This document shows positions 5,567 to 9,100 of a stretch of 9,100 nucleotides of DNA, piece after piece. Position numbers and translations under genes: made by a program. Location of the stretch: contig CAZWBW010000105.1 in the NCBI GenBank assembly GCA_964632355.1, positions 1 through 9,100 on the forward strand, in the 5' to 3' direction. The first letter of the stretch is position 1. The number at the start of each line of letters is the position of its first letter. The notes beneath the pieces were generated by a model. It saw only the letters and a list, made by a program, of their open reading frames with translations. It had not been told where the DNA came from and did no database searches. This DNA is from JALOAP01 sp964632355 (GTDB taxonomy: Bacteria > Chloroflexota > Dehalococcoidia > Tepidiformales > Tepidiformaceae).

Positions 5567-6064
5567 ATGGCCGAGAGGGCAGAATCCTCCGCGAACGACC
5601 TGCTCCAGCAGTTCCACGAAACCAGCACAGAGTTCATCGAATTCGTCGAAACCATCCCCGAGAGCCGCTGGAACCGCGTGGTTCCCGGGCTCGATTGGCC
5701 GGTGAACGTCGCCGTCCACCACATCGCCGACAACTGGGGCACCGCCATCCGGTCGATCCAGTCCATCGCGAACGGCGAACCGCTCCCGCCCATGAGCCGC
5801 GAAATCATCGACCATATGAACGCCGAGCACGCCGAACGGTTCGCCAACGTGTCGAAGGAGGAGACGCTCGAAGCCCTGCGCGAGAGCGCGGAAGCGGCCG
5901 CGAAGGTCATTTCGAGCCTGACCGAGGAGCAGCTCGCCCGCGAAAGCAACCCGCTCCCGGCGCTCGGCGGGCGCGGCGCGACGCCCCGCCAGTTCATCCA
6001 GGTGCTGCTCATCGGGCACCCGCGGGAGCACCTCCCCGCCATCCGCGAGGCGGCCGAAGGGTAG
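5567..6064 (+). CDS. DinB-family protein (four-helix metal-binding fold)
   Basis: The protein has 165 residues, typical for DinB/YfiT-like proteins. A first amphipathic helix (10-30) is followed by IPESRWNRVVPGLDWPVNVAVHHIADNW (30-57), in which His51/His52 occupy the first metal-ligand position. The C-terminal helix ends in LIGHPREHLPAIREA, with His151 and His155 completing the usual three-histidine site. Members are often metal-dependent thiol transferases or of unknown role; the name comes from a damage-inducible Bacillus gene and does not imply DNA repair. ATG 5567 follows GGGGAGGACGG with good spacing; the frame extends upstream, but that part overlaps the acetyltransferase gene. It converges on the PerR-type gene with only six bases between stops. 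Confidence 0.83.
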   Translation: MAERAESSANDLLQQFHETSTEFIEFVETIPESRWNRVVPGLDWPVNVAVHHIADNWGTAIRSIQSIANGEPLPPMSREIIDHMNAEHAERFANVSKEETLEALRESAEAAAKVISSLTEEQLARESNPLPALGGRGATPRQFIQVLLIGHPREHLPAIREAAEG

Positions 6065-6070
6065 CGCGGG

Positions 6071-6517
6071 CTACGAGGCTGCGGTAGCCGGTTCGCTGCG
6101 CCCGCCGCGGCAATCCGGGCACGTGCCGTAGAAGTCCACGCGCTGGCTCAGGAGCGAATAGCCGAACTCGGCCATCACGTTCTGGCGCAGCCGGTCGACG
6201 AGCCCCTCGGTGTCGTCCACGTCGACCATGCGCCCACAGTCGACACACACCAGGTTCGCGTGCGGCTTTACGTTCGTGTCGTAGCGGGTGCCGCCCGCGA
6301 AGGTGAGCGCCTGTACGAAGCCCTTCTCTTCGAGCATCGCCAGCGTGTTGTACACCGTACCGAGCGTGATGTGCGGATAGCGTTCGCGCACGCGTTCGTA
6401 CACCATCTGCGCGGTGGGGTGGTCGTCCGAATTGGCGAGCACCTCGGCTACCGCGACGCGCTGCGCGGTCACGCGAATGCCCAGCTCCCGGAATCGCTCA
6501 GCAACCTTGGTGTCCAT
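6071..6517 (-). CDS. perR: Fur-family regulator, probably PerR-type peroxide sensor
   Basis: The protein has 148 residues, the normal Fur-family length. The winged-helix domain (1-80) includes GIRVTAQRVAVAEVL and TLGTVYNTLAMLEEKGFV, the recognition helix region. The dimerisation domain carries two CxxC pairs, Cys91/Cys94 and Cys133/Cys136, that form the structural zinc site. Aligning by eye with Bacillus PerR, four of the five regulatory-metal ligands are present: His33, Asp80, His86 and Asp99. The ligand equal to His93 is Asn88. Asp80 (not Glu) at the sensing site favours PerR over Fur. PerR proteins repress peroxide-defence genes until iron-catalysed histidine oxidation releases them. It is divergent from katG across 252 bp, which supports that role and probable control of katG. 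Its start ATG 6517 follows a modest GGAAAG. A zinc- or iron-responsive relative is the alternative. Confidence 0.85.
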   Translation of the reverse strand: MDTKVAERFRELGIRVTAQRVAVAEVLANSDDHPTAQMVYERVRERYPHITLGTVYNTLAMLEEKGFVQALTFAGGTRYDTNVKPHANLVCVDCGRMVDVDDTEGLVDRLRQNVMAEFGYSLLSQRVDFYGTCPDCRGGRSEPATAAS

Positions 6518-6619
6518 CTTCTTTCCAGTACCACGGCCCCGCGCTGAAGGCCAGCTTTACGTTATGTCGGGGTCTTGCGCCGGGCGAGTACCATCCATCA
6601 CAGGTGTTCATAGAATGAC

Positions 6620-6649
6620 TTGCCGTCCAGATTGGAACCATTCTAAACT
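6620..6649 (+). promoter_or_regulatory. Candidate katG promoter
   Basis: TTGCCG (6620-6625) and TAAACT (6644-6649) are separated by 18 bp, each with four of six consensus matches. Transcription would begin near 6656, leaving a leader of about 115 nt. The PerR-box-like palindrome lies across the spacer and -10, as expected for a repressed promoter. The spacer 6518-6769 has no gene. Confidence 0.4.
6632..6646. promoter_or_regulatory. Putative PerR/Fur operator
   Basis: The 15-bp TTGGAACCATTCTAA has the 7-1-7 inverted-repeat layout of the PerR box and matches the Bacillus consensus TTATAATNATTATAA at ten of fourteen defined positions by my count. It overlaps the likely -10 of katG and lies in the intergenic region shared with the PerR-type gene. 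In addition TAGAATG (6611-6617) and CATTCTA (6639-6645) form a perfect 7-bp inverted pair, so a second half-site may be present. Confidence 0.55.
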
Positions 6650-6651
6650 TG

Positions 6652-6693
6652 GCCTCGCCTGGATGAGAAGAACCACCAGGTTCGAGGCGAGGC
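6652..6693 (+). promoter_or_regulatory. Long hairpin in the predicted katG leader
   Basis: GCCTCGCCT (6652-6660) and AGGCGAGGC (6685-6693) form a perfect 9-bp inverted repeat. Within it GAACC (6670-6674) and GGTTC (6679-6683) form a 5-bp stem with an ACCA loop. If the promoter above is right, the hairpin begins at or within a few bases of the transcript 5' end. No T-tract follows, so it is not a classical terminator; a role in mRNA stability or as an operator is possible. Confidence 0.5.
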
Positions 6694-6769
6694 AAACCCA
6701 CCGGCCAACCCCACCCGTCATGCCGCCCGCCTCTGACCTTGCCCTGACTTTCTGAGGAGGAACACGCAC

Positions 6770-8953
6770 GTGTCAGATCCCAACGCGACGAACAGCGCCG
6801 CACTCCCCACCTCTGATGCGACGCGGCCACGAACTAACCGCGACTGGTGGCCGAACAAGCTCGACCTCACGCCGCTTCACCGCAACTCGTCCAAGGCCAA
6901 CCCCATGGACGAGGACTTCGATTACGCCGAGGAGTTCAAGAAGCTCGATGTCGAGGCCCTGAAGAAGGACCTCATGGAGCTCATGACCGACTCGCAGGAC
7001 TGGTGGCCCGCCGACTACGGCCACTACGGTCCGCTCTTCATCCGCATGTCGTGGCACGCGGCCGGCACCTACCGCACCTTCGACGGCCGCGGCGGTGGCG
7101 GCGAAGGCGCCCAGCGCTTCGCTCCATTGAACAGCTGGCCCGACAACGTCAACCTCGACAAGGCCCGCCGCCTGCTCTGGCCTATCAAGAAGAAGTACGG
7201 CAACAAGATCTCCTGGGCCGACCTGATGATCCTGGCCGGCAACGTCGCCCTCGAGTCGATGGGCTTCAAGACCTACGGCTTCGGCTTCGGCCGCGAAGAC
7301 ATCTGGGAGCCCGAGGACATCGATTGGGGCGCCGAGGACGAATGGCTCGGCGATGAGCGCGTCCACGGCGACCGCGAACTCGACGAACCGTTCGCCGCGA
7401 CCCAGATGGGCCTCATTTATGTGAACCCCGAGGGCCCCAACGGCAAGCCGAGCGCCCTCGAAGCCGCCAAGGATATCCGCACCACCTTCGGCCGCATGGG
7501 CATGAACGACGAGGAGACCGTCGCGCTCATCGCGGGTGGTCACACCTTCGGCAAGGTCCACGGCGCTGGCCCCACCGAGCACGTTGGCCCCGAACCGGCG
7601 GCCGCCCCGGTCGAGCAGATGGGCCTCGGCTGGACGAGCACCTACGGCACCGGCAAGGGCGGCGACACCATCGGCTCCGGCCTCGAAGGCGCGTGGACGC
7701 CCACGCCAACGAAGTGGGACAACACCTACCTCGAAACGCTCTACAAGTACGACTGGGACCTGGTGAAGAGCCCCGCCGGCGCCTGGCAGTGGACTCCCAC
7801 CGACCCGGCCGCGAAGGACCTCGTGCCCGATGCGCACGACCCGAACAAGCGGCACGCGCCGATGATGCTCACGACCGACCTGGCGCTCCGCTACGATCCC
7901 ATCTACGGGCCGATTTCGAAGCGCTTCCTCGAAAACCCGAAGGAGCTCGAAGAGGCGTTCGCGAAGGCGTGGTACAAGCTCCTGCACCGCGACATGGGCC
8001 CCGTCACCCGCTACCTCGGGCCGTGGGTCCCCGAGCCGCTCATCTGGCAGGACCCCATCCCGGAGATTGACTACGTCCTCATCGACGAGGCCGACATCGC
8101 CGAGCTCAAGAAGAAGGTGCTCGCCTCCGGCCTGTCGATCTCGCAGCTCGTCTACACGGCCTGGTCGTCGGCTTCGACGTTCCGCCGGACCGACAAGCGC
8201 GGCGGTGCGAACGGTGCCCGCATCCGCCTCGAGCCGCAGCGCAACTGGGAAGTGAACCACCCGGCCGAGCTCGCTCGCGTGCTCGAAACGCTCGAGGGCA
8301 TCCAGAAGGAGTTCAACGAGGCGCAGACGGGCAACAAGCGCGTCTCCCTCGCCGACCTCATCGTGCTCGCCGGCTGCGCGGCGGTCGAAGAGGCGGCGCG
8401 CCTCGCCGGCGTCAACATCACCGTGCCGTTCACGCCCGGCCGCAACGACACCACCCAGGAGCTGACCGACGCCGAGTCGTTCGACGTGCTCGAACCGCGA
8501 GCCGACGCGTTCCGCAACTACATCAGCCCGCGCGCTCCTCGCTCCGCCGAGCACTACCTCGTCGATAAGGCCGACCTCCTCGGCCTGACGGGGCCCGAAA
8601 TGACAGTGCTGCTCGGTGGCATGCGCGCCCTCGGCGCGAACTACGGCCACACCAAGCACGGTGTGTTCACCGACCGCCCGGGCACGCTCACGAACGACTT
8701 CTTCGTGAACCTGCTCGACATGAGCACCGAGTGGACGAAGGTCGGCGACAACCTCTACGAGGGCCGCGACCGCGCGACCGGCGAACTCCGCTGGACCGCC
8801 ACGGCTGTGGACCTCGTCTTCGGCGCGCACTCGCAGCTCCGCGCCTACAGCGAGGTCTACGCCCAGGACGACGGGAAGGAGAAGTTCGTCCGCGACTTCG
8901 TGAAGGCCTGGGACAAGGTTATGAACCTCGACCGGTTCGACCTGCACCGCTAA
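6770..8953 (+). CDS. katG: Catalase-peroxidase (KatG)
   Basis: The protein has 727 residues, full length for bifunctional haem catalase-peroxidases that break down H2O2 and oxidise small donors. Active-site residues are all visible, offset by 12 and then 11 from Mycobacterium tuberculosis KatG. The distal triad is Arg92, Trp95 and His96 in IRMSWHAAGTYR. The Trp95-Tyr217-Met243 set forms the cross-linked adduct needed for catalase activity. The proximal haem ligand is His258 in GGHTFGKVHGAG, with Trp309 and Asp370. The mobile switch is Arg407. Ser303 stands at the position of Ser315 of the mycobacterial enzyme. The second, haem-free half follows from about residue 430 to the C-terminus. The GTG start at 6770 is set by AGGAGG at 6755-6760. 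No signal peptide is seen, so it is cytoplasmic. Regulation by the divergent PerR-type protein is inferred, and a hairpin terminator follows. Confidence 0.98.
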   Translation: MSDPNATNSAALPTSDATRPRTNRDWWPNKLDLTPLHRNSSKANPMDEDFDYAEEFKKLDVEALKKDLMELMTDSQDWWPADYGHYGPLFIRMSWHAAGTYRTFDGRGGGGEGAQRFAPLNSWPDNVNLDKARRLLWPIKKKYGNKISWADLMILAGNVALESMGFKTYGFGFGREDIWEPEDIDWGAEDEWLGDERVHGDRELDEPFAATQMGLIYVNPEGPNGKPSALEAAKDIRTTFGRMGMNDEETVALIAGGHTFGKVHGAGPTEHVGPEPAAAPVEQMGLGWTSTYGTGKGGDTIGSGLEGAWTPTPTKWDNTYLETLYKYDWDLVKSPAGAWQWTPTDPAAKDLVPDAHDPNKRHAPMMLTTDLALRYDPIYGPISKRFLENPKELEEAFAKAWYKLLHRDMGPVTRYLGPWVPEPLIWQDPIPEIDYVLIDEADIAELKKKVLASGLSISQLVYTAWSSASTFRRTDKRGGANGARIRLEPQRNWEVNHPAELARVLETLEGIQKEFNEAQTGNKRVSLADLIVLAGCAAVEEAARLAGVNITVPFTPGRNDTTQELTDAESFDVLEPRADAFRNYISPRAPRSAEHYLVDKADLLGLTGPEMTVLLGGMRALGANYGHTKHGVFTDRPGTLTNDFFVNLLDMSTEWTKVGDNLYEGRDRATGELRWTATAVDLVFGAHSQLRAYSEVYAQDDGKEKFVRDFVKAWDKVMNLDRFDLHR

Positions 8954-8978
8954 GCCGAACCGCGAAGATCACCCACAC

Positions 8979-9007
8979 CGCCGGGGGCACGCAATGTGCC
9001 CCCGGCG
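8979..9007 (+). terminator. Hairpin terminator after katG
   Basis: CGCCGGGGGCAC (8979-8990) and GTGCCCCCGGCG (8996-9007) form a perfect 12-bp stem with the 5-nt loop GCAAT, 25 bp after the katG stop. The following TCGTTGTGTGT is T-rich but not a pure T-tract, so intrinsic termination is likely rather than certain. A heptamer array begins 13 bp after it. Confidence 0.75.
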
Positions 9008-9020
9008 TCGTTGTGTGTCG

Positions 9021-9076
9021 GTGCCCGGTGATCCGTGCTCAGTGCTCAGTAGGGGTTGCCGGTTCCCAGTTGGTAG
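9021..9076. repeat. Degenerate heptamer tandem array (GTGCTCA/TTCCCGG family), copy B
   Basis: Eight consecutive 7-bp units: GTGCCCG, GTGATCC, GTGCTCA twice, GTAGGGG, TTGCCGG, TTCCCAG and TTGGTAG. The first seven align unit by unit with 926-974. It lies downstream of katG and its terminator, in the same orientation to the preceding gene as copy A is to the DUF385 gene. Confidence 0.85.
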
Positions 9077-9100
9077 TCGAGGCCCACTGCGGCCTCGGCA
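9072..9100. repeat. CGAGGCC hairpin repeat, copy B (cut by the window edge)
   Basis: GGTAGT (9072-9077) is followed by CGAGGCC (9078-9084), loop CACTGC and GGCCTCG (9091-9097). This matches 1082-1107 except for one base in the loop. Here it overlaps the end of the heptamer array, while in copy A about 107 bp separate the two parts. The partner ACTACC arm, if present, lies beyond the window. Confidence 0.6.

Noticed and set aside
6064..6089. Bidirectional terminator between the DinB-family and PerR-type genes
   Set aside because: Only short 5-6 bp stems (GTAGC/GCTAC or GGCTAC/GTAGCC) overlapping the stop codons are seen, with no T-tracts; too weak to annotate.
6773..8947. Long minus-strand open frame of 724 codons opposite katG
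   Set aside because: It is a mirror of the KatG gene caused by GC-rich codon use. Its translation has no recognisable motif, while the plus strand has every KatG active-site residue.

Overview
The window is GC-rich bacterial DNA with dense, mostly short-spaced genes and GTG and TTG starts beside ATG. A deazaflavin-dependent-nitroreductase-like protein, a complete KatG and heavy use of GC-rich codons would suit Chloroflexota or Actinomycetota. This placement is an inference with low confidence, since nothing here is a phylogenetic marker.

Layout. Positions 1-290 (minus) hold the N-terminal part of a short-chain dehydrogenase. It is divergent from a membrane-anchored DUF385/F420-type protein (406-921, plus). 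A 416-bp gene-free stretch follows (922-1337), with a heptamer tandem array, a foldable palindromic repeat and a second small heptamer array. Next are a flavodoxin-domain protein (1338-1886, minus) and a polytopic GT-C type membrane protein (2277-3788, minus). The membrane gene lies between two directly repeated copies of a roughly 220-bp non-coding element (2054-2269 and 3824-4047). Then come homoserine kinase thrB and an overlapping GNAT acetyltransferase (4105-5486, plus), a DinB-fold protein (5567-6064, plus), and a convergent Fur/PerR-type regulator (6071-6517, minus). The regulator is divergent from catalase-peroxidase katG (6770-8953, plus). katG ends at a strong hairpin, followed by second copies of the heptamer array and palindromic repeat first seen near 926-1107.

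Functional units. The clearest is peroxide defence: a PerR-like repressor divergent from katG, with a 15-bp PerR-box-like palindrome over the likely katG promoter and a long hairpin in the katG leader. thrB and the acetyltransferase form a translationally coupled pair. The remaining genes look like individually expressed housekeeping or accessory genes.

The most unusual content is non-coding. At least eight places carry degenerate tandem repeats with a strict 7-bp period, built from two unrelated unit families (TTGGCTA-like and GTGCTCA/TTCCCGG-like). Several sit within a few bases of a stop codon. Pairs of TTGGCTA-type arrays in opposite orientation bracket the palindromic core of the 220-bp element. 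No transposase, CRISPR array, tRNA or rRNA was found.
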